Assembly (NCBI GenBank): GCA_036245525.1
Contig: BTPG01000005.1
Coordinates: 1,202,934 to 1,266,933 of the forward strand
Direction of reading: 5' to 3'
Length of the DNA: 64,000 nucleotides
Source: Semisulcospira habei
Taxonomy: Eukaryota > Mollusca > Gastropoda > Semisulcospiridae
A program made the position numbers and the translations under genes. Positions 10,226 through 20,212 of the stretch are shown one piece after another (the first letter of the stretch is position 1; every line of letters begins with the position of its first letter). The notes beneath the pieces are model-generated. The model searched no databases and was not told where the DNA came from. It saw only the letters and a program-made list of their open reading frames with translations.

Positions 10226-10616
10226 TTGATTGTACATTGCTTAACGTCCCGACAGCAACAAGACTTTCTCAGCGGGACGTGCCTGCACTGCTTGTAAAAG
10301 TTATTTTTAAAAAACTCAACAGAATATTGAATGTATGTCGCCAGCCGGTACAATACGTTAAATAAACCTACGACATGGGGCCTAAATAAAGCTAAGGCCA
10401 TTTAGCAACACACATCCAATATCAAGAGCTACAGGCAGCGCAGACAGTAAGGAGAGTTTAAAAAAGGAATACAGGTGAATGGACCAAGGGTAGACAGAAA
10501 CACATGCCCCAGAATAGAGGGGAAAACCCACCCTGTGGGGCTGACCAGGGGGACCCTGGGAACTAAAAAAGTAGTTAACCCCACCCAAGTCCCCCAGGGC
10601 AGACCCGGGTGGGGGA
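10226..10616 (-). mobile_element. AATC-tailed SINE, reverse orientation
   Basis: This is the reverse complement of the element at 32304-32677. It has the same 3' end (GACGTTAAGCAATGTACAATC in sense), an internal AACGTATTG...GCTGGCGACATACATTCAA block, and the same GC-rich 5' start CCCACCCGGGTCTGCC. A probable degenerate target-site duplication flanks it: AGCCCGCTCAGA at 10214-10225 and AGCCCGGTCGGA at 10617-10628 (two mismatches). It has no coding capacity. Confidence 0.85.
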
Positions 10617-10708
10617 AGCCCGGTCGGAGCCACCTAACGCAGATTGTCTGTCTGCATTCTTCGTTGATTCAGCGCAAAAAAGCCATTGCTGTCCCATACA
10701 AAATGGTG

Positions 10709-10838
10709 TCTGCAGGAGGTATAGATCCTCATGAGCCCCGCAACTGTGGGGGGTGGGGGTGGGGGGGGGGGGGCTCATGAGGCTCTAAACCTTTTGCAGT
10801 TGGGTGATGTTCGCTTTTTGGGGCATTGAAAAGGGTTA
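10709..10838. mobile_element. Family A element with G-tract loop
   Basis: The left arm GCAGGAGGTATAGATCCTCA and a degraded right arm GGCTCATGAGGCTCTAAACC enclose an expanded run of G (10746-10772). The right terminus GGCATTGAAAAGGGTTAG directly touches the next family B element, sharing the TTAG. Confidence 0.75.
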
Positions 10839-11053
10839 GCTTTGTCAGCCCGACGGCCGTGTTTCCCAAATTTTGGGGGCGTCATCTAATGACTATGCCG
10901 CACCAGTTGCAGGAGATGGATCGACCATGATAATTCAAGGGCAGTGCCAGATTAGCTTGGCGCCGACAGGCGCCAAGCTAATCTGGCACTACCCTTGAAT
11001 TATCATGGTCGACCCATCTCCTGCTGTAGTGCGTCAGGGCTGAATGGGTTCCG
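10835..11053. mobile_element. Full-length family B element
   Basis: The left subterminal block (TTTCCCAAATTTTGGGGGCG) and the hairpin with about 48-bp arms around the loop CGACAG are intact. The right terminus is GTGCGTCAGGGCTGAATGGGTT. Relative to 9049-9262 the hairpin lies in the opposite orientation within the element. Confidence 0.88.
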
Positions 11054-11094
11054 AGCTTGCTGTCCGTGGGTGAAGGGCGCTATATAAAAACTAT

Positions 11095-11160
<66 letters not shown>
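11054..11160 (+). repeat. LINE-like 3' tail with (ATT)n microsatellite
   Basis: GGGCGCTATATAAAAACTATG followed by about 20 ATT units is the 3' terminal signature seen on CR1/L2-like fragments here (compare 59850 and 55040). No coding part is left. Confidence 0.7.
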
Positions 11161-11161
<1 letters not shown>

Positions 11162-11637
11162 AGAGTATAGCTTTGGGAGGTTTTCTGTGAAGGCTGTGCT
11201 GGAGCTAACTCATCATCATCATCATTGTTCAGCTCTACATGAACGAAGGACTGTCGATTTTAATAGAAACGTCCTTCCTTCTTCAGATCAGCAAAGAGAA
11301 CGGCCGGCGTGCAGTATAGACGGAAAGTCAGTGAGCAACTGTCCATCAGTGTCTTACCGGCGGACTACGCAACAATGCCGTAAGGAATAGTTTTTAGGTC
11401 AGGTTGTTTATACGTTGTTACATATCATATGTGCTATTTTGTTCGTTCGTTCGTTCATTAGGATGTTACGTCCCTTGGAACCCTAACGTTACCAGGGACT
11501 ACATATGACTAGCTCGTGTGTGATATAACTGATGGGACTTTATAATACGGTTCCGCGACTAAAAGCCGTCAGCATTACCTCATCCGTACTTGGATTTAAT
11601 CCCTGATTTGTAGTATTCCAATAGGGCCTACATGTGT
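11161..11637. other. No gene recognised
   Basis: Anonymous sequence with a short CAT run near 11210 and a GTTC run near 11440. I see no supported exon. Confidence 0.55.
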
Positions 11638-11702
11638 GCTTGTCTGTGATTTTGGACCTTACGGCTGAAAGCCGTAAGATCCAAACTCACAGGCCAGCAC
11701 AG
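11638..11702. mobile_element. Hairpin element family C
   Basis: Arms GTCTGTGATTTTGGACCTTA and TAAGATCCAAACTCACAG pair around the centre CGGCTGAAAGCCG. It is one of the clearer family C copies. Confidence 0.85.
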
Positions 11703-11751
11703 ACATTCATTTCAATCAAAGCAGAAATGAAGTAATGCCGGATTTAGTTGT

Positions 11752-11933
11752 GGTGATGGCGACTCCCTAGTGGCAACGAACGGCGACTCCATAGTGGCAA
11801 CGAACGGCGACTCCATAGTGGCAACGAACGGCGACTCCCTAGTGGCAACGAACGGCGACTCCCTAGTGGCAACGAACGGCGACTCCCTAGTGGCAACGAA
11901 CGGCGACTCCCTAGTGGCAACGAACGACAGCGA
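11752..11933. repeat. 24-bp minisatellite, about 7 copies
   Basis: A unit starting CGACTCCCTAGTGGCAACGA with a 24-bp period, nearly identical between copies. The period is a multiple of three, so both strands read open as an eight-residue repeat. There is no other coding evidence. Confidence 0.95.
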
Positions 11934-13096
11934 AGGCACGGCGGATAGCCAGCTTCTGACCACGGAACTCACAGTGCCGTTTCCGTACTGTCCAGAGTCT
12001 TAGCCATAGTCTGTCCCAGGCATCCCCTAATATTTCAATCCCCTAAAAAACACTACCGCACACCACCTGCACATTTGCCATGCACAAAATAACAGCAGCA
12101 ACAACAACAACAACAACAACAACAACAAACCCAGCACACTGACAGTCTCATTTATTGGCTATGTGACCTGATTCCGGCCTTACCAACCCCATACCCAAGC
12201 ACAGCTGAAATTGGCGTGCCCCTCAAATCACTACGTCAACGGCAACTGAACATAAGCCCACAATTGTCCACTGGATAAGCTCAGGATGGTATAAGGCAAA
12301 GCACCAAACATGTCTCCTCTCATCTAACCAGAAATTTCCACTGAGCAAATTCCAACATTCACTGAACTCTACTACGAATTTTCAAACAAGGCAAAAATTA
12401 TTTTTAAAAACACCGGTCCTTGCACTGCCTCAACTGCCCAGATTTGAATATGTAACATGACCCGCTCTGCCATAAGCACAGACAATACACGCACCTGCGC
12501 CGTGACAGTTCGATGGTATTGCAAGTAAGGCCGTGGATTCAGTCAGTCGAACCCCGGTAAGGTCAAACAATACTACACGGACCCTATTCAGGTACTGATG
12601 TGGGTATGTCGGTGCCCCGTCTTTGAAATCATCTTCGTGGTGGCAAAAGACGACAAGCCCTAAATGCATTAATTTTCTTGTAGTCTTAAAATAATAAATA
12701 AATAAATAAATAAATACACATCATGTACGTGCAAACGGCCACTAACGGGCTAGCATGTAATTGAATGCCGTACTGAATGAAAACCGTAAGGGACATAACT
12801 GTGTGTTTGTCCATCGCCTAGTGATTTCCCTTGGTACGTGCACTGTAACTGCCGCTCAGTCCCAACGCTTACCTCACCGCTAGTTTGTGATTCATAGTAA
12901 AAATGGTCCTTCGTAATCCGCAATCGATTGACACGAGTAATAAACTGATCTAATACAACGACCGTGACAGACGGGTCATCCCCCGCTCTGGAAGTGGACT
13001 CTCACTGTTTTTGATCGTCACAAAGCCGATCCCCCGCGACCGCCGTGCCGTCTACTCACGAGTCAAAGAAACATGGATTGAAGCAGTGGTTTCGCG
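11934..13096. other. No gene recognised
   Basis: About 1.1 kb of anonymous sequence with an AAC microsatellite (12093-12126) and a short AAAT run (12695-12714). No supported exon or known element was seen. Confidence 0.6.
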
Positions 13097-13162
13097 CCAA
13101 GAGGTATAGATCCTCATGAGCCCCCGCGACTGCGGGGGCTCATGAGGATCTATGCCTCTTGC
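13097..13162. mobile_element. Hairpin element family A
   Basis: A near-perfect stem CAAGAGGTATAGATCCTCAT / ATGAGGATCTATGCCTCTTG with a GACT loop, so there is one G:T-type mismatch. The right flank GGCAGTAAAAGGGACATATT is a decayed family A terminus. Confidence 0.9.
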
Positions 13163-13375
13163 AGTTGAGTGGTGGTCAATTGTTCTCGGCAGTAAAAGGG
13201 ACATATTAAGTTAAGGCCGCCTTTAAAGCTGTTCCTTTCTGCATACACTTCTGATAAAGTGATTTGGCTCGCAGCAAATAGCGACGCAGTATGGCATTTA
13301 GATCGAGGAAAGACAAATTGTTTGCATAATCCAAGATCCAACCCACGATTCCAGGATTGCAGCATTTCTGTAAGG

Positions 13376-13394
13376 GCGTGTGTGTGTGTGTGCC

Positions 13395-13456
<62 letters not shown>

Positions 13457-13569
13457 TGTGCGTGTGTGTGCCGGTGTGTGTGAGTGTGTTTGTGTGTGTG
13501 TGAGTGTGTGTGTGTGTGTGTTTGTGTGCGTGTGTGTGCCGGTGTGTGTGAGTGTGTGTTTGTGTGTGT

Positions 13570-13652
<83 letters not shown>
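13376..13652. repeat. (GT)n/(GA)n compound microsatellite
   Basis: About 230 bp of interrupted GT repeats with a higher-order pattern (GTGCCGGTGTG recurs every ~75 bp) run directly into about 48 bp of GA. Long Cys/Val or Thr/His readings across it are not genes. Confidence 0.98.
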
Positions 13653-13655
<3 letters not shown>

Positions 13656-13980
13656 GGTTTGGCAAGAAAGGACATTATTATTTTAAACCTAAAAGCACGC
13701 AAATTTTCCAATATCTACAATTAAACCGCTTTGAACAGACCCTTTATTTTGGACAACAGTCCAGTGACGTACATGAGTGCTTTCAACAAAATGGCAATGA
13801 AATCTGATGAAACACAGATATGGCAGTTCCACCGATTTTTCTACGTAGACCACAGGATTACAAACCCGCGCATGTGGCATTGACATGGCTCCAAACCGCC
13901 AGTACGGAGCCTGCTAGGAGCACAGAACTCAATGATTTCCTCGCCCCTGTGTATTGACTACAGAAGACTGCCTTAATAAT
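13653..13980. other. No gene recognised
   Basis: Anonymous single-copy-looking sequence between the GA microsatellite and a family C hairpin. No supported exon was seen. Confidence 0.5.
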
Positions 13981-14042
13981 TGTGTGCTGGTCTGTGATTT
14001 TGGGCCTTACGGCCGTGAGGTCCAAAACCATAGACCAGCACC
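13981..14042. mobile_element. Hairpin element family C
   Basis: Arms GTGCTGGTCTGTGATTTTGG and CCAAAACCATAGACCAGCAC are inverted complements around GCCTTACGGCCGTGAGGT. It is the longest family C stem in the window. Confidence 0.9.
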
Positions 14043-14525
14043 CAAATCGACACCGACCAAAGAAGGTGACATGTCGAACGTAATAAAGACAGATAATAAA
14101 GACATAGTTTACAATGACCACTCCGGCCACCGCAAGATAACCGGATTGGCTGACTTTCGTTACAGAAGATACGGAATGTGGGCAAGGCTGTTCCGCTGAC
14201 AGACACATACTTCTAGTATCGGCAAGTCAGTCGTTGGAGAAACAGCACGAGCGAAGCCAAGGCCTGCCGTGAAGTGTCAGCGTAGATTGACCTGGAATTA
14301 TGGTACGTTGTGGTGTCTCTCAGATAATTTATCTTGGTCGTTTAAAAGCAAGGGACTTGAAACGAAAAAAAAATTGTCTCGGTTCATTTTTTAAACGGCA
14401 AGTCCTCTTCGTGAAACTAGTGTGTGGGGCATTTATTTAAAAAGTGATTATCTGTTTCGCAGTTGTTGTTTTTTGTTTTGGTTTCCCCACCCCCACCTCC
14501 GATTTTTGTGCTCATTCGACTCAGT

Positions 14526-14578
14526 GTTTAATAATAATAATAATAATAATAATTATTATTATTATTATTATTATTATT
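14526..14578. repeat. AAT/ATT microsatellite
   Basis: Eight AAT units run into about eleven ATT units, forming a self-complementary AT hairpin. It sits immediately before a tRNA-like sequence and may be the tail of an inverted neighbour. Confidence 0.95.
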
Positions 14579-14579
14579 G

Positions 14580-14735
14580 GAGCTGGGTAGATCAGGTGGT
14601 AGAGTGTTCGACTCTCGTTCAAAATGTCGCGGGTCCGAATCTATCTGGGGTCAAAATTTGTTCAGATCCCGTCTAAAAATCGTCTTCATGGCAGACATTT
14701 GCCCATAAGATATGATACTATTTTAATATTTTGTA
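14580..14735 (+). mobile_element. tRNA-like SINE head, short copy
   Basis: GAGCTGGGTAGATCAGGTGG resembles a pol III A box region, and GGGTCCGAATC about 40 bp on resembles a B box. The acceptor and anticodon arms do not fold properly, so it is not a tRNA gene. A related sequence in reverse orientation is at 62862-62955 (AGCTGGGTAGCTGAGGTGGG in sense). About 100 bp of unrelated body follows. Confidence 0.5.
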
Positions 14736-14739
14736 CAAT

Positions 14740-14800
14740 TGTTTATGTGCATTGCTTAACGTCCCGACAGCAAAAAAGACTTTCGGCTCATTAGACGCGC
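14740..14800 (-). mobile_element. Fragment of AATC-tailed SINE 3' end
   Basis: GCATTGCTTAACGTCCCGAC and AAGACTTTC match the reverse complement of the 3' end of the SINE at 32304-32677. Only about 50 bp remain. Confidence 0.6.
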
Positions 14801-14877
14801 ACAGGGGTTTTGGCGGATATGTGGTTAATGTTATACCGTGATTCGTATCGCGTGTACTTTCACCAGTTATTGTTGCT

Positions 14878-15571
14878 GATATGCCTCGCCTTGTTCCTAG
14901 GTGACATGCACCAGCGGCGCCATTGTTCCTATTTTCGCACCTGACCCGTCGCTCGGACAGGTCCTGTGCACCAGATCGTATAGAGCGTGTGCTCTCTGCA
15001 CCTGTAATGAGCAATCTCGGAGAAAGAATCACGTGACGTTTGATTGCTGCAAAATAAGATGAATAAAGAATACAGCTTTTCCCATATGCAGTCCGGTAAT
15101 AATGCATCATTATGCTAGCACCACGAAACATTACACGATTTGGCAGATTTGAAAAATAGTTTCGTTTTTCCTCAATGTTGTGATTTTGCAACATCTGCGT
15201 CGCTTTGCGGCAGAAACAACCGTCCAGGCCGTAGCTGTACGAGAGAAGAGTGCACTACAATGGACTGAATACGCAAGTTCTGAGGAGAATGAACACCCCC
15301 CGGAGACCTATCTTTTTCCAGTAAGGGCGTACGAGGCGCCTTCCAACATATTATGTTCAAAGGAAGTAACGCTAAAACCGGAAACGGACTGACCTTTTTT
15401 CGACTGCGATTACAATCTTCCGCGGGAACGTACGAGACCACACTTTAAGTGCAGAAGACTACCAGCGCGCGCAGTTCTGGTGCATAGGACCCGTCCGAGC
15501 GAGCGGACAGGTGCGAAAATCGCAGTAATGGCGCCGCTGGTGCGTTTAACCTAGGTACAGGGCGAGGTATA
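14878..15571. mobile_element. 0.7-kb foldback element with ~100-bp inverted arms
   Basis: The left arm (14878-14978) contains TGCCTCGCCTTGTTCCTAGG, GCACCAGCGGCGCCATTG and GCTCGGACAGGTCCTGTGCA. The right arm (15474-15571) contains their reverse complements in mirrored order with about 85% identity. The roughly 500-bp interior is AT-richer and lacks a convincing ORF. The structure is that of a non-autonomous foldback or long-TIR DNA transposon. Confidence 0.8.
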
Positions 15572-15599
15572 CCAACTCAGCGTTATTATTGCACACATA

Positions 15600-15699
15600 C
15601 CAAGGGGAATTACTCAGCGCTGGACAGACAAACAGTTAGATCCCCTGCCCCAGGGGATCTAACTGTTTGTCTTGTCCAGCGCTGAGTAATTCCCCTTGG
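15600..15699. mobile_element. 100-bp near-perfect hairpin (family K)
   Basis: The left arm CCAAGGGGAATTACTCAGCG...AGATCCCCTG pairs with the right arm CAGGGGATCT...GTAATTCCCCTTGG. The arms are about 48 bp, with a 2-base asymmetry (GACAGAC versus GTCTTGTC). A half copy, CCAAGGGGAATTCTGCCAGC, lies at 36658. Confidence 0.92.
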
Positions 15700-15920
15700 C
15701 ATGTGTACAATTCTACCAGCGCTAAGCCTCACCTATATGGTTTGTGACGGCGTTATTATTGACATTTAGAGTTTGGAAGCAATTGAAAAATACTTCCAAA
15801 CTAAACTTGTATGTTGCACCCCCTTCCCTGCCGCTGGACGTACAGTTTGTTTCTAAAATCTCTGTTCAAGCAACGATCAAACCTCACAGCCGTACACAGG
15901 AACATGGATATACATTGGTC

Positions 15921-15991
15921 TCAGCAGGAGGCATGGATCCTCATGAGCCCCCGCAGTCGCGGGGGCTCATGAGGATCTATGTCTCAGCCGG
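15921..15991. mobile_element. Hairpin element family A
   Basis: The stem GAGGCATGGATCCTCATGAG / CTCATGAGGATCTATGTCTC has two mismatches and loop AGTC. The GC core CCCCCGC/GCGGGGG is intact. Confidence 0.88.
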
Positions 15992-16139
15992 CTTGCAGCT
16001 GGATCGCGGTAGTCGCGACAGACTGTGCAGCAAATGTTTTCATATTACATTTTTCTTTTACTGTGACGTATCTGTGACTGGTGACAGTCTCATTATTACT
16101 TGCACCAAAATATCGCGAAGTGGTATGTAAAGCGTCAGG

Positions 16140-16420
16140 TCTGTGGTGCCAAAGCGGATTCCCAATGAGCAAAAAGTCCTCTGGCCGACTCCAGTCTTAG
16201 CGCGAACGCGGACGGCTGTGAAGCACTGCGTGCGTCTGAACTTTTCGCCAAAATATTCTTGTGGGGAGGGGGGGGGGGGGGCAAACAACGGAAGGGGGGG
16301 GGCAAACACCCCCAAAAAGGGACTTTGTTATAGCATTTTAAGGAATTTGGGGTCGGGGGGGGGGGGGGGTCCAAAACCCTTAATGACCCCCCCCCCTTTC
16401 CCCCCCACAAGAAACTTGGA
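16140..16420. other. Homopolymer-rich stretch with family J half-hairpin
   Basis: CCCAATGAGCAAAAAGTCCT (16160s) resembles one arm of the family J palindrome at 56899-57000. It is followed by several G and C runs of 9 to 14 bases (16265-16400) that could form quadruplex or triplex structures and are prone to assembly error. Confidence 0.5.
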
Positions 16421-16435
16421 TACAAATTTGTCTCA

Positions 16436-16652
16436 GAAAGAGACACAGATCCTCCTGGCACTAACTTACCGCAGTGGCACTGACTAACTTACCGCAGTGG
16501 CACTGACTAACTTACCGCAGTAGCACTGACTAACTTACCGCAGTGGCACTGACTAACTTACCGCAGTGGCACTGACTAACTTACCGCAGTGGCACTAACT
16601 TACCGCAGTGGCGGGGGATCACGAGGATCTACTGATGTCTCTTGCAGTTGGA
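16436..16652. mobile_element. Family A hairpin with 23-bp repeat expansion in its loop
   Basis: The left arm (AGAGACACAGATCCTC) and right arm (CGAGGATCTACTGATGTCTC) of a family A element are separated by about eight copies of a 23-bp unit GGCACTGACTAACTTACCGC AGT, instead of the usual 4-base loop. A tandem repeat has therefore expanded exactly at the hairpin tip. Confidence 0.85.
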
Positions 16653-17158
16653 TTGTTTCGCCTTTTCTCGCTAGTGAAGATGTTAACATGAAAGTTCAAT
16701 AATGCGGTCAGACTTTCTATGGCTGACGGATATCGCCATGTTATGAGACTGCTGTATTTCACCAGGCTGGGCTGTGCAGGTTCTGGCAACCCCGACGCAC
16801 AGGGTCACGTGCACCAGAGGAAACAGCCGGCAGGTGTCGCTCCAAAGGGCTGCGCACGAGCGCCGTCTTGCGGCCGCCACCCATCTCCGTCAACTCCCAA
16901 GTGGAAACCTTCAGGATCTTCGGCAGACTGAGGAAAACAGAAACGGCGGTTCACAACAGTCTTCCGACTTTGCAAAGTAGGTGGTTGATGTTGTTGGCGT
17001 CGTCGTCGTTGTTGTTGCCGTCGTTAACACAGGCATGGAATGAACTTTAAGTAATCGACCACATAATATAACTGACACGGGTCACGGTAACAGCATTACG
17101 ATCACGTATTCAGCATCAAATGCCTGTGACTAAACACTTTAGCGTCATCCAAAAGGAG

Positions 17159-17279
<121 letters not shown>

Positions 17280-17289
17280 CACACGCCAG

Positions 17290-18035
17290 ATAAGGATATA
17301 TCAAACATCAATTCACGACTGCAAAACACACTGCAAGACTTATATTGATGAATGGTGCAGTCATAATATTATGATTTTAAACCCGGTAAAAACGGAGAGC
17401 ATGGTAATTAGCACCCGCCAAAAACACCAGCTTGGCTCTCTCTCACTCAGTCTGTCCCTCCAAGGCAAAGCCATCAGCCAAGTTACTAACCATCGCCTGC
17501 TAGGAGTCACGGTGGTCAACCAGCTTAGGTGGCAGCCACACATCAGTAATGTTTGTAAAATTGTCTCCAGAAATCTGTACATCTTAGCAAAACTTAAACA
17601 CATTACTGATATGGAGACAAGTCAACTGTTCTTCAATGCCCATATTAGATCGCATATAGACTATGCTTCTACTGTGTGGGATGGTTCGAGCGATGTCAAT
17701 TTGAAAAGATTGAACTCTCTACATCGGAGAGCTGCCAAACTAATACTCCATGATCCCAGCTTAACTACTGACCAAAAATTGGCAGCCTTAAAAATTCTGC
17801 CCCTGAAAGATCATTTAATTTACAATAAGGGAATGGTTATGTTTAAGGCATTAAATGATAAGCTACCCTGATATATCACATCGCTATTTACCGTCCAGTC
17901 ATCAACATACTCCAGATCAAGAAAATCCCTTATTGTGCCGCGACCTAGAATTGATCTCTATAAAACGAGTTTGACGTTCTCTGGCTCTAGTCTTTGGAAT
18001 GCCTTGCCTAGAAACGTCACGACATAAGCTACTTT
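17290..18035 (+). pseudogene. CR1/Jockey-like LINE, C-terminal RT fragment
   Basis: It encodes the end of an RT palm and the thumb. The LNPVKTESMVISTRQKHQ segment is the usual NxxKT region after motif C. It is followed by LLGVTVVNQLRWQPHI, DYASTVWDG, LHRRAAKLIL and, after a stop at 17869, SRSRKSLIVPRPRIDLYKTS and SLWNALPRN. A stop or frameshift near 17340-17370 and the stop at 17869 break the frame. It is a 5'-truncated, inactive copy. Confidence 0.85.
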
Positions 18036-18040
18036 ATCCT

Positions 18041-18614
18041 CGTTTAAAGTCAGTCTCTAAGTACTTATTTTTGTCAGCAGCAACTAACTCCCCGTGACTG
18101 TGCACATATTGAAAAATACTATTTCTCATTAGATCATTAATTGCGTGTATCACAGGTTTCGATGACTCATATTTATTCGGTACAGCTTGTATGTAGCCAG
18201 CTACTCATATGACTGACTAGCTTAACGTTATAAGCCGCGTAAGCGTGTGTGTGCATGTGTGTGTGTGTGCGTGTGCGTACGTGCATATTAGAGATAGAGA
18301 GTGGCGTGCTCAAATGTGCATGCGTTATGTATGCGTATTAGGTTATGTGTATTCTTATTATATTATTTTAATTAAACCTCACAACATGTCATTATGCCCG
18401 ACCAGTAAAATTGGTAATTCCTATGTCACTTCCCCCTTACATTTTTTTCTTCTTCTACGTTCTTGGCTTGTGCTGTGTCATGTAATTTTTTTTTCCTTTT
18501 CAGTAGAAAAAAAACAATTAGTGCGATAGTAACTCAGTAATCAGTAGATTAGCAACGCCAAGTTCGAAAAATGGTTGTTACTGCCAAAACTTCTACCGTT
18601 GTCAAATAAAGGAT
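18041..18614. other. LINE-like 3' flank, no gene recognised
   Basis: AT-rich sequence with a short GT run (18245-18280). GTCAAATAAAGGATCATTGTCATTG near 18600 looks like a LINE 3' end with a polyadenylation-like AATAAA and a short repeated tail. Confidence 0.5.
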
Positions 18615-18623
18615 CATTGTCAT

Positions 18624-18626
<3 letters not shown>

Positions 18627-18714
<88 letters not shown>
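18627..18714. repeat. (CT)n microsatellite, about 44 repeats
   Basis: About 88 bp of CT followed by short C runs, extending from the probable LINE tail just upstream. Confidence 0.98.
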
Positions 18715-18715
<1 letters not shown>

Positions 18716-18794
18716 CCCCTCCCCCCTCCTTGTATTTCAATGAAAATCTCGCTTTACACAAAACTAGGGCACCTGAAAATCTCCCCACGTCACT

Positions 18795-18900
18795 GGTTGG
18801 TTGGTTGTACATTGCCCGGCGACAGCATCTTGATTTCCTCAGAACGTGCCTGCGCTGCTCGTGGTGGGGGGAAAAAATAGAAAAAGAAAAGAATACTGAA
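18795..18900 (-). mobile_element. Fragment of AATC-tailed SINE
   Basis: In reverse orientation, GGTTGTACATTGCCCGGCGAC and TCAGAACGTGCCTGCGCTGC match the 3' third of the SINE at 32304-32677 (GACGTTAAGCAATGTACAA, GCAGTGCAGGCACGT). It is diverged and truncated. Confidence 0.55.
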
Positions 18901-18902
18901 CG

Positions 18903-18948
18903 TATACTGACGAGCAAAAGAAATGCATTTCTTTTGCTCGTCAGTATA
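18903..18948. repeat. Perfect 46-bp palindrome without spacer
   Basis: Twenty-three bases ending AGCAAAAGAAATG are followed immediately by their exact reverse complement, centred on ATGCAT. I checked every pair; symmetry breaks just outside at both edges. No other copy was seen in the window. Confidence 0.95.
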
Positions 18949-19053
18949 TGTCGTCAATGGCACGTGCAGTTCCTTGTTTTCACTCAGCTGTTGGGTATTG
19001 ATTCCGTTTTACCCTAAAATCGACTCTAATGATTTTGTCTGCATCTCCTGCAG

Positions 19054-19499
19054 CCATCCAGACCGAGAAGACGCTGCTGAACTTCGAAGAGAAACGCCGC
19101 CAGACGCCCGACGATGCGGACTACACCAGCTTCTACCGCTCGCTGACCTCCTCCATCACCCCCGCCCCCTCCTCCCGTGCCCCCAGCGCCATCACCTTCG
19201 GCTGGCGGACCACCACGGCCGACACCTCCACCAGAGGATCCCACTTGTCCGTCACAGACAGGAGGAGCGTCATAGACAGCCGTGACGGCTTGGCGTCGAG
19301 TGGGTCTAGTACCGGCTTATGGTCCGCGAGCTCTCGTGCCGGCGGGGAACACACTGGTTCCGTCTCTCGATTCGCTACGCTTCAGCGTAGCGAATTGAGA
19401 GACGCAACCAGTGCGGTCGGGGATACCCGTCAGATCTTGGACCCTAGGTCAGGGACTCGGGTTCAGAACGCCACAGGACCTCTCAGCCAAGACAGCTGA
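19054..19499 (+). CDS. Probable terminal coding exon of an unrecognised host gene
   Basis: The sequence TCTCCTGCAG gives a 3' splice site at 19053. The next 445 bases form an open frame (intron phase 1) ending at a TGA (19497-19499). The first ~60 codons have strongly GC-biased third positions, unlike surrounding DNA. They give a hydrophilic peptide starting IQTEKTLLNFEEKRRQTPDD and going on to a Ser/Pro/Thr-rich stretch (SSITPAPSSRAPSAITFGW). I do not recognise the family. No upstream exon was identified, so the gene would lie mostly to the left or in small exons. Residues after about 100 are partly encoded by an inverted repeat (19352-19413). It looks like an intracellular C-terminal tail, but that is inference. 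Confidence 0.5.
19352..19413. mobile_element. Hairpin (family I) inside the 19054-19499 exon
   Basis: CACTGGTTCCGTCTCTCGAT...CGCTACGC is followed by GCGTAGCGAATTGAGAGACG...CCAGTG. The 28-bp arms have only a few mismatches. The whole hairpin is in frame with the exon and contributes about 20 residues. Similar hairpins lie at 23073-23146 and, degraded, at 511-578. Confidence 0.8.
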
Positions 19500-20110
19500 G
19501 CGGTGGACGGTAAGACGAGAGCCAGCACCGTCGGCTAGAAGCCTAATCCACATTCATGGCGTGGCCGTGGACCATAGGCGGAGCGGCAAGACCCAGTTCG
19601 ACACCACGCAGCTGTCGCAGAGGAGAAAAAGCCGGCACGAGGAAGTGGACAATCTCGTGCTGGACTTTCTCAAAAAGACTGACTGACCTGATGGTGTCGT
19701 ACTTTCGTAGTCACCATCTTCGCTCCAAGGTTGCACGAGGAGGAAATCGAATATTTCTGTGCGGCCAAGAGTTCTCTTTCCTGACAATCCCAGCTTCCGA
19801 CTCTTTCCAGGTGGCAGTGACTGTGACGATGTGAACTCTTTGATGTAATGGGTCGATAACTCAACGCACAACCCTCCCGGTTTCTTATCCTGGACTTGGG
19901 ACCTGGCGATCAGTCGGCTGTGTTTTGATGTCGTAGACTGACGTAATCGTTATCGGGTCGACGGAACTAATCCTGTGTGGTTTGGTTAGTTCGGGGCCTC
20001 AACGCCGTTCCTGCCACTGGTCGCGGGACTGCAACGATTCTGGAACTTTTGTTTATTCACCGCCAAAGAACCTCAGCCGTCCACGGAACATGGACACACA
20101 GTGGTCTCAG
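19500..20110. other. Presumed 3' flank of the unrecognised exon
   Basis: I see no polyadenylation signal or further exon with confidence. Sequence from about 20040 onward (AACCTCAGCCGTCCACGGAACATGG) is the left subterminal part of the next family A element. Confidence 0.45.
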
Positions 20111-20174
20111 CAAGAGGCATAGATCCTCATGAGCCCCCGCAACTGCGGGGGCTCATGAGGATCTATGCCTCTTG
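20111..20174. mobile_element. Hairpin element family A, perfect stem
   Basis: A 30-bp stem identical to 305-368 with loop AACT. The left flank GTCCACGGAACATGG...GGTCTCAG matches the flanks at 270-300 and 15895-15920, so the repeat unit is longer than the stem. Confidence 0.92.
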
Positions 20175-20212
20175 CAGCTGAATCGTATTCAGTATTTTGT
20201 CGGCGGCCAGAC

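Noticed and set aside
11770..12003. Repeat protein with eight-residue period
   Set aside because: A 24-bp minisatellite; no other coding signal.
13150..13807. Thr/His- or Cys/Val-rich proteins
   Set aside because: Translations of GT/CA microsatellites.
14580..14650. tRNA gene
   Set aside because: A- and B-box-like motifs are present, but no acceptor stem or clean cloverleaf; treated as SINE-derived.
16719..16990. Possible GC-rich coding exon
   Set aside because: Three overlapping open frames, none with clear splice sites, codon bias or a recognisable domain.
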